Below, in pieces: positions 8,677-16,898 of a stretch of DNA of 64,000 nucleotides. A model generated the notes under the pieces. It was not told where the DNA came from and ran no database searches. It was given only the letters and a program-made list of their open reading frames with translations. The DNA lies in contig SAQG01000016.1 in assembly GCA_004020315.1 (NCBI GenBank), positions 62,001 to 126,000 of the forward strand, read 5' to 3'. A program made the position numbers and the translations under genes. The stretch's first letter is position 1. Each line of letters opens with the position of its first letter. This DNA comes from Mesorhizobium sp. (GTDB lineage Bacteria > Pseudomonadota > Alphaproteobacteria > Rhizobiales > Rhizobiaceae).

Positions 8677-9652
8677 CGAACAGATAGACGACTGCCGCGA
8701 CTGCCAGCGATATCGCCGACGCCACCCAAAAGCCCATCGGCGTGTCGACCAGCGGCAGCCCGCCGACATTCATGCCGAACAGGCCTGAGATGATCGTCAT
8801 CGGCAACAGCACCGCGGTCATCACCGACAGCATATAGAGTAACTGGTTCGACTGCGTCGTCAGCTTGGCCATCAGCTCGTCCTGCAAGAGCCGGGCGCGC
8901 GCCTGCAATTGCTCGCCGTCGTGATGCAATGTATGGGCGCGGTGCGAAAGCCGCGCCGCCATGTCGTTGATCGCCTCCGGCAAATCGTTGCGATGCGAAT
9001 GGTCGAGATGGCGGAACAGGCTGCTCAGCGTCGCCATTTGTCGGTGGATCACCACCAGTTGCCGGCGCGCATCGACCAGCGCCTGCCGTTCACTGTGCCA
9101 TGCGTCGCAGACGATGCGGTCCTCGATACCATCGAGCGTGTCGCCGAGGCTCCCGAGTTCCGTCGCCATGCCGTCGAGCGACTGGCCCATGACAGCCTCG
9201 ATCAGTTCGGCCGGAGAGCGGAACTTGCGCGAGCCGTTGTCGATCGCCTTGCGGATATTGTCGACCGACCGTAGCGGTTGCTTGCGGCCGCCGATCAGCA
9301 TCGTGTCGTTGAAGGCGAAGCGGAAATGGCCAAGCCCGCGCGCCTCCGCCGAATAGTCATGGCGCAGGTCCGGCAGATCGCCGTAGAGCCAGTCGCCCTC
9401 GAGGTCGATATGGCAGCCATGGCCGGCCGACAGGAAGGCATCGCGCACCGGCGACGGCAAAGCCGGCTCGGTGGCGATCTCGTGGCGGGCGCGCATGTCG
9501 GAAAGGTGGTAGCTGCGCCATGTCCAGTGTGTGACGGCGGCGTCTTTGGTTCTCGCGCCTTCGGCGGTGAAGTGATAGACGAAGAACAGCCCGTGCTCGT
9601 CTGGCAGATAAGGCGACAGATCGCTGCCTTCCGGGTTGAGAGTGATGTTCAT
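8651..9652 (-). CDS. CorA/ZntB-family divalent-metal transporter
   Basis: A 333-residue protein with a large cytoplasmic N-terminal domain and two C-terminal membrane helices. The first helix ends in the family motif GMN (SGLFGMNVGGLPL); the second is near the C terminus (WVASAISLAVAAVVYLFV). A coiled long helix (residues about 150-265) precedes the membrane segments, as in CorA and ZntB pentamers. The sequence fits ZntB-like proteins (zinc) better than Mg2+ CorA, but the ion is not certain. The ATG at 9652 is chosen. It faces away from the sorbosone-dehydrogenase-like gene; the 206-bp gap includes a stress-promoter candidate for that gene. Confidence 0.87.
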   Translation of the reverse strand: MNITLNPEGSDLSPYLPDEHGLFFVYHFTAEGARTKDAAVTHWTWRSYHLSDMRARHEIATEPALPSPVRDAFLSAGHGCHIDLEGDWLYGDLPDLRHDYSAEARGLGHFRFAFNDTMLIGGRKQPLRSVDNIRKAIDNGSRKFRSPAELIEAVMGQSLDGMATELGSLGDTLDGIEDRIVCDAWHSERQALVDARRQLVVIHRQMATLSSLFRHLDHSHRNDLPEAINDMAARLSHRAHTLHHDGEQLQARARLLQDELMAKLTTQSNQLLYMLSVMTAVLLPMTIISGLFGMNVGGLPLVDTPMGFWVASAISLAVAAVVYLFVRRLGRGM

Positions 9653-9791
9653 GGTCGCGTCGCCAGTCTCTGAATACGCCGCCGCGCGGCGGCGACCAGA
9701 CTGCGATTAGCACGGGCGAACCGGTTTCGTGTGACGGTTTTCACTGTCGTCCGAGGCGCGCGCCTACGAACGCCGTGTTTGGAGCCAGTTC

Positions 9792-9817
9792 GGAATAATA
9801 CGTCGTTGACTTGCGTT
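9792..9817 (+). promoter_or_regulatory. Candidate EcfG (general stress) promoter
   Basis: GGAAT at 9792-9796, a 17-bp spacer, then CGTT at 9814-9817. The alphaproteobacterial EcfG consensus is GGAAC-N16/17-CGTT, so there is one mismatch in the -35 element. It lies 42 bp upstream of the lipoprotein dehydrogenase start. Confidence 0.45.
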
Positions 9818-9858
9818 TACACAAAGAGCACGACGCAAATCCATTCGGAGGACGTCCG

Positions 9859-11211
9859 ATGCATGCCGGCTTCCCGCAAAGCGTACTCATAGCGGTATTG
9901 GGAATCCTGATGGCGAGCTGCGCTGGCGTTCCAGCGCAGAAAACGGGGCCAATAATCGGTTATGGCCCCAACCCCACTTTACCGAAACCAAGACCGACGC
10001 TGATACCGACCGTCAACATCGCCGAGGCGACAGGCTGGCGGAAAGGTGGGATGCCGATCCCGGCAAATGGGCTGGCGGTGAACGCCTTCGCCACCGGCCT
10101 CGACCATCCGCGCTGGCTGCACGTGCTTCCGAACGGCGACGTGCTGGTTGCCGAAACCAATGCCCCTGCCAAGCATGACGAAGGCTTCAGCCTGAGAAAG
10201 GTCTTCATGGACCTGGCTATGAAGCGCGCCGGCGCCGCGACAAAAAGCGCCAACCGAATCACGCTCCTGCGCGACACCAATGACGACGGCGTTGCGGACG
10301 TGCGCAGGACGTTTGCGGAAGGCCTCAATTCACCCTTCGGTATGACGCTGTCCAAAGGCAAGCTCTATGTCGGGAATACCGACGCCGTCGTCGCGTTCTC
10401 CTACTCCAACGGCCAGACCCGAGTCACCACGCCGCCGGAAAAGATCGTCGACTTGCCGGCCGGAGATCTCAACCATCATTGGACCAAGGACGTGATCGCA
10501 AGTCCGGATGGACGCAAGCTCTATGTCACCGTCGGCTCCAACAGCAACGTTGGCGAAAACGGCATGGCCGCGGAGAAGAACCGCGCCGCCGTCCTTGAAG
10601 TGGACCGGTCGACCCGCCGCACCTGGGTCTTCGCGTCAGGGCTGCGCAACCCAAACGGGTTGTCCTGGAACCCTGAAACTGGCGAGCTTTGGGTTGCCGT
10701 GAACGAGCGTGACGAGATCGGCGACGATCTCGTGCCGGATTACATGACCTCGGTTCGTGACGGCGCTTTTTACGGCTGGCCCTACAGCTACTTCGGGCAG
10801 AACGTCGACGAACGCGTCAAGCCGCAGCGCCCCGATCTTGTGGTGAGGGCGGTCAAGCCCGACTATGCGCTGGGTTCCCACACCGCCTCGCTGGGATTGA
10901 CCTTCTCCAAAGGCGCGTCGCTCGGCCCAGCCTACGGCAACGGCGCCTTCGTCGGCCAGCACGGTTCGTGGAACAGAAGCGTGCTCAGCGGTTACAAGGT
11001 GATCTTCGTGCCGTTCCGCGGTGGTAAACCGAGCGGTCCCCCACAAGATGTACTCGCTGGCTTCGTCGGGCGAGATGGCAAGGCGATGGGCCGTCCGGTC
11101 GGCGTTGCCATCGATCGGACCGGCGCTCTGCTCGTCGCCGACGACGTCGGCAATGTCATCTGGCGGGTCAGTCGGGCAAGTCGCCGACTTGCGGGCGGAG
11201 TAGGGGAATAG
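9859..11211 (+). CDS. Lipoprotein, PQQ-dependent sugar (L-sorbosone) dehydrogenase-like beta-propeller
   Basis: A 450-residue exported protein. The N terminus is a lipoprotein signal with lipobox LMASC, so the mature protein is probably lipid-anchored on the periplasmic side. The body is the six-bladed beta-propeller of soluble glucose/sorbosone dehydrogenases: GLDHPRWLHVLPNGDVLVAET, FGMTLSKGKLYVGNTDAVV, TVGSNSNVGENG, SGLRNPNGLSWNPETGELW and GNGAFVGQHGSWNRS. These enzymes oxidise aldoses with PQQ, but no PQQ biosynthesis gene is nearby, so activity is not assured. The start at ATG 9859 is supported by GGAGGA at 9847-9852. A candidate EcfG promoter lies upstream, suggesting stress induction. 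Confidence 0.85.
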   Translation: MHAGFPQSVLIAVLGILMASCAGVPAQKTGPIIGYGPNPTLPKPRPTLIPTVNIAEATGWRKGGMPIPANGLAVNAFATGLDHPRWLHVLPNGDVLVAETNAPAKHDEGFSLRKVFMDLAMKRAGAATKSANRITLLRDTNDDGVADVRRTFAEGLNSPFGMTLSKGKLYVGNTDAVVAFSYSNGQTRVTTPPEKIVDLPAGDLNHHWTKDVIASPDGRKLYVTVGSNSNVGENGMAAEKNRAAVLEVDRSTRRTWVFASGLRNPNGLSWNPETGELWVAVNERDEIGDDLVPDYMTSVRDGAFYGWPYSYFGQNVDERVKPQRPDLVVRAVKPDYALGSHTASLGLTFSKGASLGPAYGNGAFVGQHGSWNRSVLSGYKVIFVPFRGGKPSGPPQDVLAGFVGRDGKAMGRPVGVAIDRTGALLVADDVGNVIWRVSRASRRLAGGVGE

Positions 11212-11263
11212 GGAAGAGACAGCGCTTCATGAGCGCGGCATTCGCTTCCTTCTTCCTTACTGC

Positions 11264-11875
11264 CTAAAGCTTGTCGATTACCGACTGCACACCCTCGGTC
11301 GGCGCATCGACCGACGATCCAGCGACCATGATGGCGGCGACGATCGCTTCCGGATCGTCGACCACCAGCGGCTTGACCCGCTGCGCTGTGTGGATGAAGC
11401 CCTCGGCCATCATATGGTCGAGCAGCGCCAGCATCGGGTCCCAGAATCCCCCGACGTTGCCGAAGACGATCGGCTTGCGATGATGGCCGAGCTGGCCCCA
11501 GGTCATGATCTCGATGATTTCCTCGACCGTGCCGATGCCGCCCGGCAGCGCCACAAAGGCGTCGGATTTCTCGAACATCGTATGTTTGCGCTCGTGCATG
11601 TTTTCGGTGATGACGAGCTCGTCAAGCCGGTCAAGCGCGGTTTCGGTGGCCTCCTTGTTGATCAGGAAGCGCGGAATGATGCCTGTCACTTTGCCGCCGG
11701 CTCGCATTGCCCCTTCGGCAACAGCTCCCATGATGCCCTTGGTGCCGCCGCCATAGATCAGACGCAAGCCGGATTTGGCGATCGAACGCCCAAGCAGGTG
11801 TCCGGCCTTGGCATAGGTTTCATCGCGGCCTGGAGACGAGCCGCAATAGACGCAGATGGATCGAATCGTGTTCAT
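11264..11875 (-). CDS. LOG family protein (cytokinin riboside 5'-monophosphate phosphoribohydrolase-like)
   Basis: A 203-residue Rossmann-fold protein of the TIGR00730/LOG family. The signature PGGIGTVEE is present, with the upstream GGGTKGIMGAVAEG phosphate loop and ENMHERKHTMFE. LOG enzymes cleave cytokinin nucleotides to the free base plus ribose 5-phosphate; bacterial members often act on AMP or other nucleotides. In a plant-associated bacterium a cytokinin-activating role is possible but not shown. The start MNTIRSICVYCGSSPG (ATG 11875) fits the family; an ATG at 11911 adds 12 unconserved residues. It converges on the dehydrogenase gene. Confidence 0.9.
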   Translation of the reverse strand: MNTIRSICVYCGSSPGRDETYAKAGHLLGRSIAKSGLRLIYGGGTKGIMGAVAEGAMRAGGKVTGIIPRFLINKEATETALDRLDELVITENMHERKHTMFEKSDAFVALPGGIGTVEEIIEIMTWGQLGHHRKPIVFGNVGGFWDPMLALLDHMMAEGFIHTAQRVKPLVVDDPEAIVAAIMVAGSSVDAPTEGVQSVIDKL

Positions 11876-12021
11876 GGGATGATTGGTGATTGGGTCTTTA
11901 TTCGCGGTCAAGCCCAGGTGGGCTTTTTCTTGCCGGCCCCCTTATTCTTGTCGGCCCCTTTTTCTTGTCGGTTTGGGCAAAACAGGCTAGACCGGCATTA
12001 GGTGGCTAAGGGCAGGGAAAT

Positions 12022-13401
12022 ATGGCAATTAATCCAGTAAAGGCGCTTTTGTTCGCCGTCGGCGGCTCCGTCGCCGCGACGGGAACCGCCTATGTGTCGG
12101 GCGCTCTCGATCCGTATCTCAATCGCGCGCCGCCGACGGAAGTGGCATCGCTGACGCCACCGGTGGAAAAGCCGGCCGAGCCGGGGACCGATGGATCGGT
12201 TTCGCCCGCGCCGGCCACAGGTGCGATGGCACCGGCAGCTCCGGCCACGGCCGATGCGATCGCGCCGACCTTTGATATCGTTCGGGTCGAAATCAAGGGC
12301 TCTATCGTCGTCGCCGGCAATGCCGCACCCAACGCCAAGGTAGAGATTCTCAACGGTCCGACGGTTCTCGGCTCGACGGTCGCCGGTGCCGATGGCGCTT
12401 TTGCCATCGTTCTCGACAATCCGCTGAAACCCGGAGATTACACGATCGCGCTGCGTTCAATGACCGGCAATGTCGTGACCCCCTCGGCCCAGACAGCCGT
12501 CGTCTCGATTCCCAAGAGTCCTGCTGGCCAGGTGCTGGCGATGATCGAGGAGCCGGGAAAGGCCTCCGAATTGCTCACCGTTCCTGCACCCGAGACAAAG
12601 CCTGAATCGCCGCTTGCTGGCGACAAGGTAGCCGCTCCGGCTGCCGAGGATCCCGCCGCCGCAGCACCAGCCCCAGCCTCACCGGCCGCCACGGCGCCGG
12701 CCACTGTCGAAGCCGTCCCCGCGCCCGCTCCAGACGTGCCGGCCGCACCGGCTGCAGGGCCAAAGGTCATCGTCGAAGCGATCGAGATCGACGGTAACAA
12801 GATCTTCGTCGCCGGGCTCGCCGATCCCGGCCGCAAGGTGCGCGCCTATGCCAACGATATCTTGCTCGGCGACGCGAAGACTTCGCCCGACGGCCATTTC
12901 CTGGTCGAGGCGACGCGCAACATTCCGGTCGGCACCTACACCATCCATGTCGACGCACTCGATGCCGACGGGGCAAAGGTGGTGGCTCGCGCCGCCGTGC
13001 CGTTCGAGCGCGAGCCGGGCGAGTCGATCGCCGCTGTGGCGCCCGCCGAGGCAAAGCCGGCCGGGCCGGCAACCGGGGCCGCTACGACGCCTGCGGCCGA
13101 TGTGGCGGCTGCGACGTCCCCGGCTGAAGTGCCTGAGACCGCGGCGCCGAAGCTCGAACACGCCAACAGCGCCGTTATCATCCGCCGCCACGATACGCTG
13201 TGGCGGATTTCGCGGCGCGTCTACGGCCAAGGCGTTCGCTACTCGACCATCTACCTTGCCAATCAGGATCAGATCAGGAATCCCGACCGAATCTGGCCCG
13301 GCCAGGTGTTCAAGGTCCCCGAAAAATCGCAGGAAGGCGAAGCCGCCAACCTCAAGGCGATGGGCGACCAGATGACGACCGCCCCGACAAAGGCTGATTA
13401 G
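12022..13401 (+). CDS. LysM-domain envelope protein with Ig-like repeats
   Basis: A 459-residue protein. It has an N-terminal hydrophobic segment (ALLFAVGGSVAATGTAYVSG; signal or anchor), Pro/Ala-rich linkers, two related beta-rich repeats (about residues 90-160 and 250-325, each with a GxxxPxxKV...DGxF...GxYTI pattern like bacterial Ig-like modules) and a C-terminal LysM at about 384-432 (RRHDTLWRISRRVYGQG...IYLANQDQI...IWPGQVFKVP). LysM binds peptidoglycan N-acetylglucosamine, so a periplasmic wall-associated role is likely. The architecture is common in Hyphomicrobiales; the precise function is unknown. An ArsR gene follows 64 bp later and is probably separate. Confidence 0.85.
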   Translation: MAINPVKALLFAVGGSVAATGTAYVSGALDPYLNRAPPTEVASLTPPVEKPAEPGTDGSVSPAPATGAMAPAAPATADAIAPTFDIVRVEIKGSIVVAGNAAPNAKVEILNGPTVLGSTVAGADGAFAIVLDNPLKPGDYTIALRSMTGNVVTPSAQTAVVSIPKSPAGQVLAMIEEPGKASELLTVPAPETKPESPLAGDKVAAPAAEDPAAAAPAPASPAATAPATVEAVPAPAPDVPAAPAAGPKVIVEAIEIDGNKIFVAGLADPGRKVRAYANDILLGDAKTSPDGHFLVEATRNIPVGTYTIHVDALDADGAKVVARAAVPFEREPGESIAAVAPAEAKPAGPATGAATTPAADVAAATSPAEVPETAAPKLEHANSAVIIRRHDTLWRISRRVYGQGVRYSTIYLANQDQIRNPDRIWPGQVFKVPEKSQEGEAANLKAMGDQMTTAPTKAD

Positions 13402-13440
13402 AAATCCTTTTCTTTCTTTCCGGCCTCTTGCGGAAAGTCC

Positions 13441-13471
13441 GTTCATCGTCTATCGCCGATAGACGATGAAC
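13441..13471. promoter_or_regulatory. 31-bp perfect palindrome over the arsR start codon: candidate operator
   Basis: The left arm at 13441-13455 (GTTCATCGTCTATCG) and right arm at 13457-13471 are perfect reverse complements around one central base. The arsR ATG (13466) lies inside the right arm. A weak promoter fits just upstream: TTGCGG at 13428, 17-bp spacer, TATCGC at 13451, which would give transcription from about 13463. The repressor binding here would cover the -10 element and start codon. Confidence 0.7.
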
Positions 13472-13792
13472 GCTCCCTTGACCGAGAAGACCTGCGGCTT
13501 CGCCGACAGCCAGACCGTCGCCGCTAAGCTAGCCGCGCTTTCGCATCCGGCCCGGATCGAAATCCTCAGGCACCTTTCGGCCAGCCGCTCCTGCTGCTGC
13601 CGCGAGGTCGTCGACCATCTCGACCTGGCGCAGTCCACCGTTTCGCAGCACCTGAAGATATTGGTCGAGGCCGGGCTCGTCCGCTATGAGCCGGACCGGC
13701 AACGCTCGCGCTATGAAGTCGACAGCGATGCGCTCGCCGAAATTTCCGCGTCGCTGGCCGCGCTGGTCAATTCGTGCTGCTCCGGCCGCTAG
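13466..13792 (+). CDS. ArsR/SmtB-family metal(loid)-responsive repressor
   Basis: A 108-residue winged-helix regulator: ALSHPARIEILRHL (dimer/helix 2), SCCCREVVDHL, then the recognition helix AQSTVSQHLKILVEAGLV and a beta-wing. The cysteines at 43-45 align with the ELCVCD sensing motif of E. coli ArsR. Further cysteines at 10 and at 104-105 could complete a site for arsenite, another soft metal, or a thiol signal. The start is ATG 13466, inside a 31-bp palindrome, so the mRNA may be nearly leaderless and autoregulated. The likely target is itself and perhaps the Atm1-type exporter that starts 99 bp downstream, though a palindromic repeat separates them. Confidence 0.92.
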   Translation: MNAPLTEKTCGFADSQTVAAKLAALSHPARIEILRHLSASRSCCCREVVDHLDLAQSTVSQHLKILVEAGLVRYEPDRQRSRYEVDSDALAEISASLAALVNSCCSGR

Positions 13793-13861
13793 ACCGTGAT
13801 CCCGAACCGAAGGACCGCGTCAGCGGAAAGTGGGCGCCGGTTTTCGGAAAAGATCACGGTC
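13792..13861. repeat. Rhizobial intergenic palindromic repeat
   Basis: Terminal arms GACCGTGATC (13792-13801) and GATCACGGTC (13852-13861) are perfect inverted copies. Inner CCGAA and TTCGG modules continue the stem, and the unit contains GGAAAGTGG and GGTTTTCGGAAAAG. This resembles the short palindromic repeats scattered between genes in Mesorhizobium and relatives (recognised from memory). It begins on the last base of arsR and may fold in the mRNA between arsR and the ABC gene. Confidence 0.65.
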
Positions 13862-13891
13862 AAGCAATAAGAAATACGAAAAGGCAATAAA

Positions 13892-15778
13892 ATGGCCGAA
13901 AAAACCGTCTCCGCCGATTCTGGCTCGACCTTCAAGACACTGCGCAACCTTTGGCCCTATATGTGGCCGGCCGACCGCGCCGACCTCCGGGCGCGGGTGC
14001 TATGGGCGACCGTGCTTCTGGTCGTCGCCAAGCTGACACTGGTTGCCGGTCCCTATTTCTTCAAATGGGCGACCGATGCGCTGGCTGGTGACGCCAAGTC
14101 GGTGCCGCCGTTGCCGGCCTTTCTGCTGGCGCCAGTCATGCTGGTCATCGCCTACAATGTCGTGCGGCTGGTGCAGCTCGGTTTCAACCAGCTGCGCGAC
14201 GCGCTGTTTGCGCGCGTCGGACAATATGCGGTGCGCCAGCTCGCTTTCCGCACCTTCATCCACATGCATCAACTGTCGCTGCGCTTCCATCTTGAGCGCC
14301 GCACCGGCGGGCTGTCGCGCATCATCGAGCGCGGCACCAAGGGCATCGAGACGATCGTCCGCTTCACCGTGCTGAACACCTTGCCGACTATCCTCGAATT
14401 CGCGCTGACAGCCGGCATCTTCGCCGTCACCTATGGCTGGAAATACGTGGCTGTGGTGGCGGTGACGGTCTGGCTCTACATCTGGTTCACCATCAGGGCG
14501 AGCGACTGGCGCATCGTCATTCGCCGCGACATGAACGACAGCGACACCGACGCCAGCACCAAGGCGATCGACTCGCTGCTCAATTTCGAGACGGTCAAGT
14601 ATTTCAACAACGAGAGCATGGAAGCCGAGCGCTTCGACCGTTCGATGGCGCGCTACGAGACCGCCGCCACCAGGATATGGACCTCGCTCGGCTGGCTGAA
14701 CTTCGGCCAGGGCGTCATCTTCGGCCTCGGCACGGTGATCGTCATGTGCCTTTCGGCGCTGGAGGTGCAGGCTGGTACGCAGACGGTTGGCGACTTCGTC
14801 TTCATCAACGCCATGCTAATCCAGCTTTCGGTGCCGCTCAACTTCATAGGCTTCATCTATCGCGAAATCCGCCAGGGTCTGACCGACATCGAGCAGATGT
14901 TCGATCTGCTCGATGTGCCGCAGGAGATCGTCGACAAGCCGGGTGCCAAGCCACTGGTCGTCGGCGCCGGTAAGGTCGAGTTCCATGACGTGCACTTTTC
15001 CTACGACCTGAATCGCAAGATCCTGAAAGGCATTAGCTTCGAGGTGCCCGCCGGCAAGACGGTTGCCATTGTCGGGCCGTCGGGCGCCGGCAAGTCGACC
15101 ATTTCGCGGCTCCTGTTCCGCTTTTACGACATCCAGGGCGGCAAGATACTGATCGACGGTCAGGACATTCGCGACGTAACGCAGGAGAGCCTGCGCGCGG
15201 CGATCGGCATGGTGCCGCAGGACACCGTGCTGTTCAACGACACCATCGCGTACAACATCCGCTACGGCCGCGTCGATGCCAGCGAGGAGGACGTGCGCAA
15301 GGCGGCTGAACTCGCTCAGATCGGGCCGTTCATCGAGCGGCTGCCCGACGGCTACCGATCGATGGTCGGTGAGCGCGGGCTGAAACTGTCCGGCGGCGAG
15401 AAGCAGCGCGTGGCGATCGCCCGCACCATTTTGAAGGCGCCGCCGATCCTGATGCTCGATGAGGCGACCTCGGCGCTGGACAGCCATACCGAGCAGGAGA
15501 TCCAGGCGGCGCTCGATCTCGTCAGTAAGGGCCGCACAACCCTCGTCATCGCCCACCGGCTGTCGACGGTGATTTCGGCCGACGAGATCATCGTGCTGCA
15601 GGACGGCCAGATCGCTGAGCGCGGCACTCATGCCGCCCTGATGCGCAAGGCCGGCCTCTACGCCTCGATGTGGGACCGCCAGCGCGAGGCAACCGAGGCC
15701 GAGGAGCGGCTGCGAATTGCTCGCGAACGCGACGAGTTCGGCGTCGTGGTCCGCCGCCGCCCCTCGGAAGTGTCGTAG
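13892..15778 (+). CDS. Atm1/HMT1-type ABC exporter (fused permease and ATPase)
   Basis: A 628-residue half-transporter of the ABCB7/Atm1 class. The N-terminal domain has six membrane helices with the Atm1-type helix 2-3 region (RLVQLGFNQLRDALFARV) and HLERRTGGLSRIIERGTKGIE. The C-terminal ATPase has Walker A GPSGAGKST (395-403), signature LSGGEKQR (499-506) and Walker B ILMLDEATSALD, followed by an H-loop HRLST. Family members export glutathione-metal or glutathione-persulfide compounds to the periplasm and confer heavy-metal tolerance. The upstream ArsR regulator fits a metal-detoxification role. The product is homodimeric in the inner membrane. Confidence 0.93.
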   Translation: MAEKTVSADSGSTFKTLRNLWPYMWPADRADLRARVLWATVLLVVAKLTLVAGPYFFKWATDALAGDAKSVPPLPAFLLAPVMLVIAYNVVRLVQLGFNQLRDALFARVGQYAVRQLAFRTFIHMHQLSLRFHLERRTGGLSRIIERGTKGIETIVRFTVLNTLPTILEFALTAGIFAVTYGWKYVAVVAVTVWLYIWFTIRASDWRIVIRRDMNDSDTDASTKAIDSLLNFETVKYFNNESMEAERFDRSMARYETAATRIWTSLGWLNFGQGVIFGLGTVIVMCLSALEVQAGTQTVGDFVFINAMLIQLSVPLNFIGFIYREIRQGLTDIEQMFDLLDVPQEIVDKPGAKPLVVGAGKVEFHDVHFSYDLNRKILKGISFEVPAGKTVAIVGPSGAGKSTISRLLFRFYDIQGGKILIDGQDIRDVTQESLRAAIGMVPQDTVLFNDTIAYNIRYGRVDASEEDVRKAAELAQIGPFIERLPDGYRSMVGERGLKLSGGEKQRVAIARTILKAPPILMLDEATSALDSHTEQEIQAALDLVSKGRTTLVIAHRLSTVISADEIIVLQDGQIAERGTHAALMRKAGLYASMWDRQREATEAEERLRIARERDEFGVVVRRRPSEVS

Positions 15779-15782
15779 TCTC

Positions 15783-16649
15783 CTACGGCCAGCCGGCGCC
15801 TGGTGCGGGAGCCTCGATGCTGAGCACCTGGCCGGTGCGGGCGTCGCTGATCATGTGTTCGAAGCCGTGCCATTCGGCGGCGACGATGAACAGTGTCTTA
15901 CCGCCGGCGCCGCCAAGCATGCAGGCAAAGCAGCCGCGATCGGCATCGACGCTCTCGAGCATTGCGCCGCCTTCGCGCACGCGCACGCAGTGCCGGTTGG
16001 GGACGTCGGCGTACCAGATGGCGCCTTCGGCATCGAGACAGATGCCGTCGGGAAAGCCGTTGCCGAGGTCGGCCCATCGCCGCCGGTTGGCAAGGCTGCC
16101 ATCGGCGGCGATGTCGAAGGCGGTCAGCCTGTTGGCGTGGGATTCGGCGACGATCAACGTTTTGTTGTCAGGCGTCACCGCCATCCCATTGGCGAAGGCG
16201 ATCTTGTCCGCCACCTGCCGCACCGACCCGTCCGGCGCAATCAGCACGATGGTGCCGGGGCCGAAATGCTGGCCGGGAGCCGGCGCCGGCCCACCGCCAT
16301 TGACGTAGATATTGCCGCGCCCATCGACGACGATCTCGTTCCAAGGGTTCTCTGAGAGGTGTCGCAGATCGGCGTGAGTGACCAGCGTCCCGTCTGCTTC
16401 TTGCCGCAGCACCAGCCCCTCACGCCCGCAGACGACGACCAGGCGACCATCCGGCAGCCAGTCGATCGAATAGGGCAGGGTGGCCGGCACGGTGAGCATG
16501 ATCTCACTGTTGCCGTCGGCATCGACGGCGATGATCTGGCCGGTTCCCCAGTTGCAGAACCAAAGCCTGCCGTCATGCCAGCGTGGCGACTCGCCGAACG
16601 CCAGGCCGTTCATCACGGCTTGCGCTTCCTTGGCTGCTGATTTCTGCAT
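15783..16649 (-). CDS. SMP-30/gluconolactonase/LRE family protein
   Basis: A 288-residue six-bladed beta-propeller. The start region ESPRWHDGRLWFCNWGTGQI carries the metal-binding Glu of the SMP-30 fold. Other motifs are PYSIDWLPDGRLVV, GRGNIYVNGGG (metal Asn region), NGMAVTPDNKTLIVAES and FPDGICLDAEGAIWYAD (metal Asp). Such proteins hydrolyse sugar lactones with a divalent cation in the cytoplasm or periplasm. No signal peptide is evident. ATG at 16613 (MNGLAFGESPRW) is an alternative start. The gene converges tail to tail on the Atm1-type exporter, 4 bp apart. Confidence 0.88.
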   Translation of the reverse strand: MQKSAAKEAQAVMNGLAFGESPRWHDGRLWFCNWGTGQIIAVDADGNSEIMLTVPATLPYSIDWLPDGRLVVVCGREGLVLRQEADGTLVTHADLRHLSENPWNEIVVDGRGNIYVNGGGPAPAPGQHFGPGTIVLIAPDGSVRQVADKIAFANGMAVTPDNKTLIVAESHANRLTAFDIAADGSLANRRRWADLGNGFPDGICLDAEGAIWYADVPNRHCVRVREGGAMLESVDADRGCFACMLGGAGGKTLFIVAAEWHGFEHMISDARTGQVLSIEAPAPGAGWP

Positions 16650-16898
16650 GGGCCGAGAACCTCCAGGTTGCGCGAATCGTCATGGGCTGCCGGGCCGATG
16701 AGAAAGCGCTGTCCTGCCAAGGACGGGCGAGAGTGCTCCGTCCCGACAGTGGGGCGACGACGGCGATTGTTTTTTGCGTGACCAGATTAGAATTGGCCGC
16801 GTGGAACCGGCTCAATGCGCCGTACGCGTCGATCCATCTCTCTTAAATAAAGTAAAACTGGCCGCCACTTGCGGACAGAAAAGTCAAATGCAAGTATC

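Noticed and set aside
14816..15631. Minus-strand open frame antisense to the ABC ATPase domain
   Set aside because: The plus strand encodes all ABC motifs here; the antisense frame mirrors its codon bias.
16800..16830. EcfG promoter before the DUF4375 gene
   Set aside because: GGAAC is present, but the sequence at the expected -10 position is CGCG rather than CGTT.
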